64,000 bases of DNA from Aeromicrobium sp. Root495 (GCF_001426755.1 NZ_LMFJ01000001.1:1564964-1628963), one strand, 5' to 3'. Positions 7,308 through 17,731 are shown, counted from the first letter of the stretch. Translations and numbers: made by a program. The notes: a model not told the origin generated them from the letters alone.

Positions 7308-9914
7308 ATGCCCACCCTGGCCGAAGTGCGCCTGCTGCTGCGCCACCCGGTCGACTTCCGCGTCGCGGACGATCCCGCGGACTCGCGCTTCGTGTTCACC
7401 GCCCCCGACGGGGAGCACGAGATCACCGCCTCCGACGCCATCGGCGCGCTCAGCCAGGGCATCCGCACCATGAACGCCGACCTCAGCGTCCGCGCCTGGG
7501 CCACCCCCGCGATCCTCGCCCTGCGACTCATGGCCTCGGGCCAGCTGGTCTCCCCCGACCAGGCTGCCCGCTCACAGCTCCTCGAGTCGGCCACGTCCAT
7601 CGGGCCCAACCCGGCAGCAGGCCAGGCCAAGGTGACGGCGTTCCTCGCCGCGCTCGCCGTGGACGCCCCCGCCGTGGCCACCACGCCTCAGCAGCGCAAC
7701 GCGACCGGTCTCACCGCCACGCCGCGGCACGAGCCGGCCAAGCCCCGCACGTTCAGCGGGGTCCTCACCGTCGCCTTCCGTCCGGGATCTCCTGAGGGCG
7801 ACGATGCACCCGTGGCCGACGTCACCCTCAGGGCCAAGCCGCTCGACTCGTCGTGGGGCATGGCCGCGGTCGCCGAGGTCTGGGCTCGCGACCAGCACCA
7901 CTTCGGTGCCGGCGCCCGGCTCGGCATCCGGATGCTCGTGTCCCAGGCCGCCTGGGCGTGGGCGCCGCTCGAGCGCCTGCTCGAGGAGCCCGACGCCGGC
8001 TCGGTCGCGGTGACCGCGAGCGAGCTGGGCCAGCTGGGCACGCCCCGAGCCACCGCGAGCCTGCGCTCGCAGCGCCTCGAGATCGAGTGGCCGGCCGAGC
8101 TGGTCCGCGACATCGAGCCCCGCGCCACGGTGCGTCGCGTGGAGGGCACGTCGTCCGACCGGACCCGCGGGTTCTCCGCCACCCAGCTCTTCCGCTTCGA
8201 CTGGCAGGTGGCGCTGGGCGACGACGTCCTCACCGCCGACGAGGTCGACGAGCTGGCCCGCAGCCAGAACGGACTGCTGCGGCTGCGCGACCGCTGGGTC
8301 TTCATCGACCCCAACCGTCTGCAGCGCGTGCTGTGGCAGCGCGGCCGCGAGATCACGTCGGGCGAGGCCCTGCGCGCCGCGGTGGCGGGCGAGGTCGAGA
8401 TCGACGGGATCCGCGCCGAGGTCGAGGCCGTCGGATGGCTCGAGGACCTGAGGGAGCGGCTCGCCCGTCGGCCCAAGGAGCTCACCCCCATCCCGCAGCC
8501 CGACGACCTCGACGGCTCGCTGCGCGACTACCAGCTCGACGGCCTGCGCTGGATGGCCCAGCTCGTCGAGCTGGGCCTGGGCGCCTGTCTGGCCGACGAC
8601 ATGGGCCTGGGCAAGACCGTCATGCTCATCTCGCTGCACCTGCACCGCGCGGGACTCGGCGAGAAGCGACCCACGCTCGTGGTGTGCCCGGCCTCCGTGA
8701 TCGGCAACTGGGAGCGCGAGGTACGTCGCTTCGCCCCCGACGTCCCCGTGCACCGGTACCACGGTGCCGGCCGCAGCCTCGACGACGTCCGCGAGGGCTT
8801 CGTCATCACCACGTACGCCACCATGCGGCGCGACGCAGCGGTGCTGGCCGCCCACCCCGGCGGCTGGTCCATCGTCGTGGCCGACGAGGCGCAGAACGTG
8901 AAGAACGTCCGAGCCGCCGCGGCCAAGGCGCTGCGCACCATCGACTCCGACACCCGACTCGCCCTCACCGGCACCCCCGTGGAGAACAACCTGGCCGAGC
9001 TCTGGGCCATCCTCGACTGGACCACCCCCGGCCTCCTCGGCACCTACGAGGAGTTCAGGCGCCAGTGGTCGCGGCCCATCGAGCGCCACCGTGACCGCGA
9101 CCGCACGCAGAGCCTCGCGCGCCTCATCCGCCCCTTCGTGCTGCGCCGACGCAAGTCCGACCCCGGCATCGCACCAGAGCTGCCGCCCAAGATCGAGACC
9201 GACTACCGGGTCAACCTGACGCGCGAGCAGGTCGGACTCTACGAGGCCGTCGTGCGCGAGACGATGCTCGAGATCGAGTCGGCCCAGGGCATGCAGCGTC
9301 GCGGACTCATCGTGAAGCTCCTCACGCAGCTCAAGCAGATCTGCAACCACCCCGCACACTTCCTGCGCGAGCCCGACGCCCCTCTCACCGGTCGTTCGGG
9401 CAAGCTGGCCGAGCTCGACGAGCTGCTCGACGAGATCGTGTCCGAGGGCGGCGCGGCGCTCGTGTTCACGCAGTACGCGCAGATGGGCCGCCTGCTCGCC
9501 CGCCACCTCGAGGAGCGCCACATGAAGGCGCAGTTCCTCCACGGCGGAACGGGCGTCCCGCTCCGCGAGAAGATGGTGCAGAAGTTCCAGGCCGGCGACG
9601 TCCCGGTGTTCCTGCTCTCGCTCAAGGCGGCCGGCACCGGCCTCAACCTCACTCGGGCCGACCACGTCATCCACTACGACCGCTGGTGGAACCCGGCCGT
9701 GGAGGACCAGGCCACCGACCGGGCGCACCGGATCGGCCAGACCAAGGTCGTCCAGGTCCACCGCCTCATCAGCGAGGGCACCATCGAGGAGTCCATCGCC
9801 GAGCTCATCGCCGCCAAGCGCGCCCTCGCCGACGCCGTCGTCAACGCCGGCGAAGGCGCCCTCACCGAGCTCAGCGACTCCGAGCTGGCCGAGCTGGTCC
9901 GCCTGCGACATTGA
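7308..9914 (+). CDS. SNF2/HepA-family DNA translocase (DEAD/DEAH superfamily 2)
   Basis: 868-residue ATP-driven DNA-dependent motor. An N-terminal SNF2-associated region of about 390 residues precedes the motor. RecA-like lobe 1 shows Walker A in DDMGLGKTV (Asp431-Thr437), DEAQ Walker B (526-529) and ALTGTPVENNLAELW; lobe 2 shows FTQYAQM, the SF2 motif V region LKAAGTGLNLTRADHV and arginine finger motif DRAHRIGQ. Such proteins remodel protein-DNA or RNA polymerase complexes. In many actinobacteria a SWIM zinc-finger gene precedes it; none is here. The ATG start is close to a weak GGACGG. Downstream gene spacing is 37 bases, so a loose operon is possible. Confidence 0.95.
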   Translation: MPTLAEVRLLLRHPVDFRVADDPADSRFVFTAPDGEHEITASDAIGALSQGIRTMNADLSVRAWATPAILALRLMASGQLVSPDQAARSQLLESATSIGPNPAAGQAKVTAFLAALAVDAPAVATTPQQRNATGLTATPRHEPAKPRTFSGVLTVAFRPGSPEGDDAPVADVTLRAKPLDSSWGMAAVAEVWARDQHHFGAGARLGIRMLVSQAAWAWAPLERLLEEPDAGSVAVTASELGQLGTPRATASLRSQRLEIEWPAELVRDIEPRATVRRVEGTSSDRTRGFSATQLFRFDWQVALGDDVLTADEVDELARSQNGLLRLRDRWVFIDPNRLQRVLWQRGREITSGEALRAAVAGEVEIDGIRAEVEAVGWLEDLRERLARRPKELTPIPQPDDLDGSLRDYQLDGLRWMAQLVELGLGACLADDMGLGKTVMLISLHLHRAGLGEKRPTLVVCPASVIGNWEREVRRFAPDVPVHRYHGAGRSLDDVREGFVITTYATMRRDAAVLAAHPGGWSIVVADEAQNVKNVRAAAAKALRTIDSDTRLALTGTPVENNLAELWAILDWTTPGLLGTYEEFRRQWSRPIERHRDRDRTQSLARLIRPFVLRRRKSDPGIAPELPPKIETDYRVNLTREQVGLYEAVVRETMLEIESAQGMQRRGLIVKLLTQLKQICNHPAHFLREPDAPLTGRSGKLAELDELLDEIVSEGGAALVFTQYAQMGRLLARHLEERHMKAQFLHGGTGVPLREKMVQKFQAGDVPVFLLSLKAAGTGLNLTRADHVIHYDRWWNPAVEDQATDRAHRIGQTKVVQVHRLISEGTIEESIAELIAAKRALADAVVNAGEGALTELSDSELAELVRLRH

Positions 9915-9951
9915 CCGTCGTCGAGACACGGCTACCCCTACACTCAGCCGA

Positions 9952-10686
9952 ATGAGCAACCTGCGTGAGCACCTGCCGAGCCTGTCGGGACTGGTCCGGG
10001 AAGTCACCTCCCTGCCCACCAGCTTCGTCACCCTGGCCCTCGGTCTCGGGGAGCTCTCGGCGCAGAGCCCGCACGGCGACGGGCACACCGTGCTCGTCCT
10101 GCCCGGCTTCACGGCGCCCGACATCACGACGCTCCCGCTACGACGCTTCCTGGAGTCGCTCGGCTACCGCACCGCGGGCTGGGAGCTGGGAGTGAACCTC
10201 GGCATCAAGCCGGCCGGCGAGACCCAGCTCGAGGACGCCATCCGCCGTCTCGCCGCTGACGGTCCCATCACGATCATCGGCTGGAGCCTCGGCGGCGTGT
10301 ACGCGCGCGAGGCCGCTCGGCGCCAGCCCGACCTGGTCCGTCGGGTCATCACGCTCGGCACTCCCATCCGCAACCGCGACGGCGCCCAGTGGATCATCAA
10401 CGTCTTCAAGGTGCTCAACCCCACCGCCGCAGAGGACCTCACGCCTGAGGGCACGGCTCGTCACGCCAAGCCACTCACCGTCCCCATGACGGCGGTCTAC
10501 AGCCTGCGTGACGGCATCATCGACGGTCGTTCGTGCCGGGTGCCCGACGAGGACGTGAGCCTCGACGCCCAGAACGTCAAGGTCTCTGCCACGCACCTCG
10601 GCATGGGCTTCTCGCTGGAGGTCCTGGCCGTGCTGGCCGAGATCCTCGCGGCGGACTCCCAGGCCGAGGCCGCGGTGGCCTCGTGA
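9952..10686 (+). CDS. alpha/beta hydrolase
   Basis: 244 residues, alpha/beta-hydrolase fold. A strand-turn VLVLPGF near residue 47 supplies the oxyanion region; the nucleophile elbow GWSLGG places Ser112; likely acid Asp187 (SLRDGII) and His215 (SATHLGM) complete a catalytic triad. No signal peptide. The family includes lipases, esterases and acyltransferase-like proteins; the substrate cannot be told. It is the first of three genes joined by GTGA overlaps (hydrolase, membrane protein, DUF429), suggesting translational coupling. Confidence 0.88.
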   Translation: MSNLREHLPSLSGLVREVTSLPTSFVTLALGLGELSAQSPHGDGHTVLVLPGFTAPDITTLPLRRFLESLGYRTAGWELGVNLGIKPAGETQLEDAIRRLAADGPITIIGWSLGGVYAREAARRQPDLVRRVITLGTPIRNRDGAQWIINVFKVLNPTAAEDLTPEGTARHAKPLTVPMTAVYSLRDGIIDGRSCRVPDEDVSLDAQNVKVSATHLGMGFSLEVLAVLAEILAADSQAEAAVAS

Positions 10687-11258
10687 AGCGTGCGAGCGCT
10701 CGCTCCGTCGCGGCGGTGGTCCTGGTCGCGACCCTTCTGCAGCTCCTCGTGGGGACCTTCCTCGGACTCGACCAGTTCGAGGGGAAGGGCTTCGGCTACC
10801 GGCTCGCGTTCTACCCCGTCCTGATGCTCGTGATCCCGACCGTGTGGTGGTGGCGCACCCGAGGGACCGCGCGCGACGACGTGCCGTGGGGCGCCTTCGC
10901 GCTGATCATGGCGCCCTTCCTCATCGACGTCACCGGCAACACGCTCGACCTCTACGACACGATCGACCTCTGGGACAACATCAACCACTTCTTCAACTGG
11001 ATGCTGCTCCTGGCCGGGATCGGCCTGCTGGTCGCCCGGCTCGACGTCCGCCCCCCGTGGCTCCTCGTCCTGGGCATCACGGGCATCGGTGCCGTGCTCG
11101 CCGTCCTGTGGGAGGTGGGCGAGTGGTGGACCTTCATCCGACGCGGGACCGAGCTCGACGGCGCCTACGAGGACACCTTGAGCGACGAGGTCCTGGGCAC
11201 CGCGGGCGCGTTCGTGGGGGCGCTGTTCGTCTTCTGGAAGCACCGACGCGACGCGTGA
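10683..11258 (+). CDS. multi-pass membrane protein, DUF2238/YjdF-like
   Basis: 191-residue integral membrane protein with about five hydrophobic segments (starting near residues 8, 38, 66, 100 and 172). The central motif YDTIDLWDNINHFFNWMLLL and the later LWEVGEWW resemble the DUF2238/YjdF membrane family, in which acidic and histidine residues sit in the membrane; function unknown. The GTG start overlaps the stop of the hydrolase gene (GTGA), the only start that fits the first membrane segment. Its own stop overlaps the next gene in the same way. Confidence 0.78.
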   Translation: MKRASARSVAAVVLVATLLQLLVGTFLGLDQFEGKGFGYRLAFYPVLMLVIPTVWWWRTRGTARDDVPWGAFALIMAPFLIDVTGNTLDLYDTIDLWDNINHFFNWMLLLAGIGLLVARLDVRPPWLLVLGITGIGAVLAVLWEVGEWWTFIRRGTELDGAYEDTLSDEVLGTAGAFVGALFVFWKHRRDA

Positions 11259-11989
11259 GCCACATCCACGTCGGCATCGACCTGGCGTGGTCGCGCACGC
11301 ACCGCAGCGGCCTCGCGGCCGTGGACCGCGACGGCCGGGTCCTCGACTCCGCCACGGCGCTGGACGACGACGAGATCCTGGCGTGGATCGACGACGTCGG
11401 CGAGCCGTTGGTCCTGGGGATCGATGCTCCGGTGGTCGTACGGAATGCGTCCGGGATGCGTCAGGGTGAGCGCGAGCTGAGCCGGGTGTTCTCGCGATTC
11501 GGCGCGGGCCCCTACCCGACGAGCCGGGCCTTTCCGCTCTTCGACCCGCCCCGGGCCGAGGAGCTGGCCGAGCAGGCCGGCTGGTCGACCGACGCGGACC
11601 GAGCAGCGACCGCGTCCAGGCCCTTGGCTGTCGAGGTCTACCCGCACCCTGCCCTCGTGTCGTGGTTCGAGCTCCCGCGTCGGCTGGCCTACAAGCGCGG
11701 CCCCGACCGTCGCGCCGAGCTCGACCGTCTGTGCGGGCTGCTGGAGCAGCGCGAGGCGCTGCGTCTGCCCGACCATCCCCGGTGGCCGACCCTGAGGTCG
11801 GTGGTGCGCGACGGCAGAGGTGCCGCGCTCAAGGCGGCCGAGGACGAGGTGGACGCGATCGTGTGCGCGCACCTGGCCTGGACGTGGCACGAGCGACCCG
11901 GCGAGCTGGTGCTCTACGGCGACCCGGCCGAGGGCGCCATCGTGGCGCCGCGGGCCCCTGTCCACCGTCCGGGCGGCTGGACCTCCTAG
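11255..11989 (+). CDS. DUF429 family protein (predicted RNase H-fold nuclease)
   Basis: 244 residues. DUF429 proteins are predicted RNase H-like nucleases; the signature acidic strand is at GIDLAWS near the N-terminus, followed by LGIDAPVV (second acidic position, near residue 59) and the late acidic helix AAEDEVDAIVCAHLAW. A family-typical EVYPHPALV follows mid-protein. The GTG start overlaps the upstream stop. The 3' end overlaps the convergent bluB gene so that both stop codons lie in one CTAG tetranucleotide. Biochemical role untested for most of the family. Confidence 0.85.
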   Translation: MSHIHVGIDLAWSRTHRSGLAAVDRDGRVLDSATALDDDEILAWIDDVGEPLVLGIDAPVVVRNASGMRQGERELSRVFSRFGAGPYPTSRAFPLFDPPRAEELAEQAGWSTDADRAATASRPLAVEVYPHPALVSWFELPRRLAYKRGPDRRAELDRLCGLLEQREALRLPDHPRWPTLRSVVRDGRGAALKAAEDEVDAIVCAHLAWTWHERPGELVLYGDPAEGAIVAPRAPVHRPGGWTS

Positions 11990-12633
11990 TCGGGCCAGCG
12001 GTTCTCGGCCAGCAGCTCGTTGATGGGACGCGGCGACGTCCAGCCCTCGTCCTCGAGCATGGGCCGCTCGTAGAACCGCGCCACCGGACCCAAGCAGAGG
12101 ATTCCGACCGGCTCGGCGCCCTGCGGCATGCCCAGCTCCTGGGCCACCGCCGCGGGGTCGAACAGGGAGACCCAGCCCAGGCCGAGCCCCTCGGCCCGCG
12201 CCGCCAGCCACAGGTTCTGGATGGCGCACGACACCGAGGCCAGGTCCATGTGCGGCATGGTCCGGCGACCGAACACGTGCCGCTCCCGGCCGTCGCCCAG
12301 CGCGGCCACCAGCACCTCGGCACAGTCGAGGATCCCCTGGACCTTGAGCTTCATGAACTCGGCACTGCGCTCCCCCATGGCCTCGGCGGTGAGGACCCGC
12401 TCCTGCTCCACGAGCAGGTGCAGGCGCTGCCGGAGCGCCAGATCGGTCACCCGCACGAAGCGCCACGGCTGCATCAGCCCCACGCTCGGCGCCCGGTGCG
12501 CTGCCTCGAGGAGACGAGCCAACGTGTCGTCGTCGACGTGACCGCCGCTGAAGTGCCTCATGTCGCGTCGCTCGGCGATGACTCGATGGACCACGGCGAT
12601 CTCGTCGGGCGTGTACGCGTGCGGGTTGCTCAT
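11986..12633 (-). CDS. bluB: 5,6-dimethylbenzimidazole synthase BluB
   Basis: 215-residue nitroreductase-fold flavoenzyme that cleaves reduced FMN to 5,6-dimethylbenzimidazole, the lower ligand of cobalamin. Recognition rests on the N-terminal VIAERRDMRHFSGGHVDDDTL (first residues of the FMN site), RAPSVGLMQPWRFV, the mid-region MDLASVSCAIQNLWLAARAEGLGLGWVSL and the PVGILCLGPV strand, all characteristic of BluB rather than generic nitroreductases. The ATG chosen fits the family length; upstream in-frame extension overlaps the divergent ybaK gene. The B12-dependent ribonucleotide reductase 9 kb away gives a use for its product. Confidence 0.88.
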   Translation of the reverse strand: MSNPHAYTPDEIAVVHRVIAERRDMRHFSGGHVDDDTLARLLEAAHRAPSVGLMQPWRFVRVTDLALRQRLHLLVEQERVLTAEAMGERSAEFMKLKVQGILDCAEVLVAALGDGRERHVFGRRTMPHMDLASVSCAIQNLWLAARAEGLGLGWVSLFDPAAVAQELGMPQGAEPVGILCLGPVARFYERPMLEDEGWTSPRPINELLAENRWPD

Positions 12634-12683
12634 CGCTGCCAGTCTCCCAGTGCCGCTCTTGCGTGCGTCGGCAGGATGGAGGC

Positions 12684-13151
12684 ATGAGCGAGCCCGTGGG
12701 ACGCCGACGCGTGGAGGCCGACGCGCTGGCCCGTGGCCTCGAGGTGGAGCTGGTGGAACGTCCGCAGGCGTCGTCGCTGGAGGAGTCGGCACGGCTCATG
12801 GGCATCGAGCCGGCCGACATCGTGAAGACCCTCGTGGTGAAGAAGGCCGACGGCACCTTCCTGCTCGCTCTCGTGCCTGGGGACCGCCAGGTGGCCTGGA
12901 AGAAGCTGCGGGCGGTGGTGGGCGTGAACAAGCTGCAGCTGCCCGACGCCGACCAGGCGCTGGCGGCCACCGGGTACGAGCGCGGCACCATCACCCCGCT
13001 GGGAGCGCACGGTTCCTGGCCCGTGGTCATCGACTCCTCCGTGCTGGGCAGACGCATCGCCCTGGGTGCCGGCGAGCACGGCTGGGGTGCCTGGGTGGAC
13101 GCCGACGCCCTCGCGATGGCCTACGGGGCCACCGTGGCCGACATCTCCTGA
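12684..13151 (+). CDS. YbaK/EbsC-type aminoacyl-tRNA deacylase
   Basis: 155 residues forming one YbaK/EbsC (ProX-like) domain, a family of trans-editing enzymes that hydrolyse mischarged aminoacyl-tRNAs such as Cys-tRNA-Pro. Visible family features are the SLEESARLMGI helix, the IVKTLVVKK strand with the conserved lysine, GVNKLQLPDADQA and the glycine-rich GTITPLGAHG loop. Length is standard. The start is the ATG after a GGAGG. It is divergent from bluB with only 50 bases between starts, so the promoters overlap. Confidence 0.88.
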   Translation: MSEPVGRRRVEADALARGLEVELVERPQASSLEESARLMGIEPADIVKTLVVKKADGTFLLALVPGDRQVAWKKLRAVVGVNKLQLPDADQALAATGYERGTITPLGAHGSWPVVIDSSVLGRRIALGAGEHGWGAWVDADALAMAYGATVADIS

Positions 13152-13160
13152 CCGGCCCCC

Positions 13161-13748
13161 TCACCAGGACCACGGGTCCACGAGGCGCAGACCGTCGACC
13201 CTGGCGCGAGGCACCGGCCGCCTCCCGACCGCCTCCCGTCGCGCCCGCTCGATGGCATTCTTCGTGTCGTAGTAGGCGCAGGACACGATCATCTGGTCGA
13301 ACCAGCCCTGGAGGCGCATGTGCTCCAGGAGCCGCTTGGCCAGGCTGATCTGGGTGCGTCGCTCGCCCGCGTGGACCGGGAGCCAGGGGTCCAGCAGGAA
13401 GCCCTCGAGGCAGCACACCAGCTCGTCGAAGCCGAAGATCCTCAGGAAGGCCCCTGCACGCTCGCGCTCCCGCTCGGCCACGAGGAGAGCCGCAGGACCC
13501 GTGCCGATGAACGGGGCGACGTCGACGTCGTCGAGGAACTCGTGCAGACGCGACTCGACCCTGGCGTAACGGGCTCGGGTGGGAGGTGTGCGAGAGAAGC
13601 CCTCCGCCTCGAAGAAGCCCGCGAGTGCGGCCACGCGGGCCGGACCGTCGGGGTGCATCGCGGCGGGCCGCACGCCCACGTGGTCGTCGTCCTCGCCCTC
13701 GTCCTCGTCCTCGTAGGGCTCGAACCAGTCGTCGTGGAACTCGATCAT
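13161..13748 (-). CDS. hypothetical protein with acidic N-terminal stretch
   Basis: 195 residues, not recognised. After MIEFHDDWFEPYEDEDEG comes a strongly acidic stretch, then a helical body with RARYARVESRLHEFLDDV, a two-cysteine ELVCCLEGFL segment and a C-terminal helix (LAKRLLEHMRLQGWFDQM), ending RLVDPWSW. No signal peptide, membrane segment or known catalytic motif. The ATG was chosen because GGAGAG precedes it by 4-5 bases; an upstream in-frame start would run into a hairpin. It is convergent with ybaK with 9 bases between stops. Confidence 0.7.
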   Translation of the reverse strand: MIEFHDDWFEPYEDEDEGEDDDHVGVRPAAMHPDGPARVAALAGFFEAEGFSRTPPTRARYARVESRLHEFLDDVDVAPFIGTGPAALLVAERERERAGAFLRIFGFDELVCCLEGFLLDPWLPVHAGERRTQISLAKRLLEHMRLQGWFDQMIVSCAYYDTKNAIERARREAVGRRPVPRARVDGLRLVDPWSW

Positions 13749-13758
13749 GGTGCTCTCC

Positions 13759-13796
13759 GTCCGTGAGCCGGCTCGGTCGAGCCGGTGGAGCACGGA
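13759..13796 (-). terminator. hairpin between the LLM oxidoreductase and the hypothetical gene
   Basis: An inner CCGGCTCG/CGAGCCGG stem around GT is nested in an outer GTCCGTG/CACGGAC pairing. It lies 45 bases after the oxidoreductase stop (reading minus) and just before the start of the next gene; terminator or leader structure. Confidence 0.55.
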
Positions 13797-13841
13797 CGTT
13801 AGGTCTGACCTCGGACACGCCAGAAAGTGCTTCCCGCAGGT

Positions 13842-14858
13842 CTAGGCGGTGGGACTCCAGCCGAGCGCCGGAGCCAGTCGCTCGGCGATGTCGGTAAGAA
13901 TCTGCACGTAGTCGTCGTGCTCGAAGGTGAAGGGCAGCGCAAAGGCGACCTCGTCGACGAGCTGGTACCCGGCATGGGCCTGCAACCGCTCGGCGATCTG
14001 CTCCGACGTGCCCACGAGGTCGGGCGCGAACATCAGACGACCCGGTCCCTGAGGTGTCCTGGTCCGCTCGAGGCGTGAGGCGGCGTACGCCTCGTACCGC
14101 TCCTGCTGGTCCGAGGAGGCGGAGTCGGTGGGGATCACGACGAGTCCCTGCGAGACCCGCGCCTGCTCGCCGTCGGGATGGTGGGACCGGAAGCGCCTGA
14201 TCTGCTCGGCCTGCACCTGCTCGAAGTCCTCGGACTCCTCGGCCTTGACGACGCTGCTGGTGAGGAGGTTGAAGCGGTTCTCCCCCGCCCACTGGGCCGA
14301 CGACAGGCTCGCGGCGCCGTACCAGAGACGCTCGCGCAGGCCGGCCGGGTGCGGCTGCACGGAGTCGGTGAAGACCTCGATCCCCTGCTGCCCGGTGAAG
14401 CGCGACGCGGTGCTGCCCTCGAGGAATCCCGCCAGTCGAGCCACGCGCTCGTACGAGAAGTCCTCGACGTCGGCGGTGTCGGGGTACAGGAACTCCTTGA
14501 CGTCGTCCCACCGCATGGGCGGTCCGACGCTGACGCCCGGGTTGAGCCGACCTCGCGACAGCACGTCGACCGTGGCCAGCTCCTCGGCGAGTCTCAGCGG
14601 GTTCTCCCAGCCGAGCGGCGTGACGGCCGTGCCCAGCTCGATGCGACTCGTGCGCTGGCTCGCCGCCGCGATGACGTGCAGGGGCGACGAGACGCCGTGC
14701 TGCAGGTGGCGGTGGCGCAGCCAGGCGCTGTCGAACCCGAGTCGCTCCCCCAGCTCGATGATCTGCAGCACCGACTCGTGGCCCGGTCCGGGGTCGGCCG
14801 GGTCGAAGAGTCCGATGGTCAGGAAGCCGAGGCGCCGCAGGGGGCGGGAGATGCTCAC
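13842..14858 (-). CDS. LLM class flavin-dependent oxidoreductase
   Basis: 338-residue bacterial luciferase-like monooxygenase (TIM-barrel) using reduced flavin or F420. Recognisable parts: GLFDPADPGPGHESVLQII at the N-terminal strand-helix, LGFDSAWLRHRH, RIELGTAVTPLGWENPLRLAEELATVDVLSRGRL (family core) and LVGTSEQIAERL near the C-terminus. No pathway neighbours indicate the substrate. GTG start; upstream is only the tail of the kinase gene. Probably monocistronic, with a hairpin after it. Confidence 0.9.
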   Translation of the reverse strand: MSISRPLRRLGFLTIGLFDPADPGPGHESVLQIIELGERLGFDSAWLRHRHLQHGVSSPLHVIAAASQRTSRIELGTAVTPLGWENPLRLAEELATVDVLSRGRLNPGVSVGPPMRWDDVKEFLYPDTADVEDFSYERVARLAGFLEGSTASRFTGQQGIEVFTDSVQPHPAGLRERLWYGAASLSSAQWAGENRFNLLTSSVVKAEESEDFEQVQAEQIRRFRSHHPDGEQARVSQGLVVIPTDSASSDQQERYEAYAASRLERTRTPQGPGRLMFAPDLVGTSEQIAERLQAHAGYQLVDEVAFALPFTFEHDDYVQILTDIAERLAPALGWSPTA

Positions 14859-14899
14859 GGGACCAGCCTAGGCAGCCCGGACGCCAGGCAGGGCGCGTC

Positions 14900-16531
<1,632 letters not shown>

Positions 16532-16586
16532 GGCTCCCCTCCCTCGGCGCAGCGGCAGCACGACACGGTGTCGCACCCCGCCATTG

Positions 16587-17576
16587 TCACCGGGAGCTGG
16601 TGAGGCCCTCAAGGTGGACCGTCCCCTGCGAGTCGGTGGAGACCTGCACATCGACGTCGGCCAGCGAGAGCACGGCACCGTGACGCAGCGTGGTCCAGCG
16701 CTCCGGGTCGAGCATGCGACCGTCGACCGACGTGCCGTTGGTGCTGCCGAGGTCCATGACCTGCCACGCGCCGGCATGCAGCCGGATGGCGCAGTGCCGG
16801 TGGGAGACCTGCGGCTCGTCGAAGCTGACCGGGCTCTGCTGGAACCGCCCCAGCACGACGGTGACCACGCGGGGCACCACCGCGACCTGGTGGCCGCGGC
16901 GCAGGGTGAGGTCACCCGCGACGTTGACCGTGGGGTGGTCGTCGTGGATGCTGCTCGCCGCCGAGGCAGCGATCGTGGGGGCGGCCGGCACGGCGCGCAG
17001 GGCCGATGCACCCTGGATGGGCGCAGCCACGGCGTCCCAGCCGAGGGACGGCACCTGGGAGGTGGAGCCGACCTCGTCGTCGTGGCGCGAGAGGTCCATG
17101 GGGCGACGCGACGCGATGCCGCCGGAGCCGCGAGCGGGCGGGATCCACCCGGCGCGGAGCGCAGGGTCGACCTCGACCACGACACTCACCTCGTCGGGCG
17201 TGCGCCAGCCCTCACGCTTGGCGTGCTTGAGGTAGAGCTGGGCGGCGTCGTCGCCGAGCCGCTCCACGTCGCCCTCGGGGTCCAGGCGGTCGAGGTCCTC
17301 CGGAGCCACACGGACGGTGAGCTCGGCGAAGGCGAGACGCTCGCCGCTGGGCATGATGACGTGCTGGTCGACGAGGGCCTTCACGAAACGGCGTCGCAGC
17401 GCGTTGGCCGAGCCGGTCGGGTAGGTGACCACGCGGGCTGCGGCCTCGGTGGCGGCGCCCTTCATCGTGTCGGCGCCGAAGATGTTCTGCGCGACCTTGA
17501 GCGCCACGACGACCACCGCCACGAAGGCGGCGAGGGCGAGGAGGTTCGTGGTGAGCATCGAGAGGGAGCCGGTCAT
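16587..17576 (-). CDS. membrane-anchored FHA-domain protein, FhaA-like
   Basis: 329 residues. A membrane segment (about 11-28) is followed by a region (50-150) resembling the N-terminal domain of actinobacterial FhaA proteins (DUF3662-like: LTVRVAPEDLDRL, AQLYLKHAKREGWRTPDEVSV) and then, after a low-complexity linker, a forkhead-associated domain with GR (243-244), SHRH (258-261) and GSTNGT (277-282). FHA domains bind phosphothreonine, so the protein probably docks the adjacent kinase or its substrates at the membrane. The start follows GGGAGG. The two genes are 55 bases apart and likely one operon. Confidence 0.88.
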   Translation of the reverse strand: MTGSLSMLTTNLLALAAFVAVVVVALKVAQNIFGADTMKGAATEAAARVVTYPTGSANALRRRFVKALVDQHVIMPSGERLAFAELTVRVAPEDLDRLDPEGDVERLGDDAAQLYLKHAKREGWRTPDEVSVVVEVDPALRAGWIPPARGSGGIASRRPMDLSRHDDEVGSTSQVPSLGWDAVAAPIQGASALRAVPAAPTIAASAASSIHDDHPTVNVAGDLTLRRGHQVAVVPRVVTVVLGRFQQSPVSFDEPQVSHRHCAIRLHAGAWQVMDLGSTNGTSVDGRMLDPERWTTLRHGAVLSLADVDVQVSTDSQGTVHLEGLTSSR

Positions 17577-17612
17577 GGTGCCATCCTCCCGAGGGAGCCG
17601 GACATGAGTCGA

Positions 17613-17640
17613 GCCACGGTGGAACGTGTTCCACCGTGGC
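17613..17640. other. 28-bp perfect palindrome upstream of the FHA gene
   Basis: Two 13-base arms (beginning GCCACGGTGG) pair perfectly around a GT loop, 36-63 bases upstream of the FHA start. It could be an operator, an mRNA leader hairpin or a terminator for ohr. There is no room for a separate promoter between it and the FHA start. Confidence 0.65.
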
Positions 17641-17657
17641 CGAAGACCCCGATCGCA

Positions 17658-17716
17658 AGATGTGCGGCCCCATGCACCGTTCCGGCGCTGCGAACGGTGC
17701 GTGGAGCCGCACATCT
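17658..17716. terminator. nested hairpin after ohr
   Basis: An outer stem AGATGTGCGGC/GCCGCACATCT (11 bp, perfect) encloses an inner GCACCGTTC/GAACGGTGC (9 bp, perfect). It begins 16 bases past the ohr stop and is probably its terminator, though it lacks a T-run. Confidence 0.65.
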
Positions 17717-17731
17717 CGTCGGCGGGACGGG

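Noticed and set aside
7572-10127. Long minus-strand open frame opposite the SNF2 gene
   Set aside because: Same antisense artefact; composition is unnatural and the plus strand holds all SF2 motifs.
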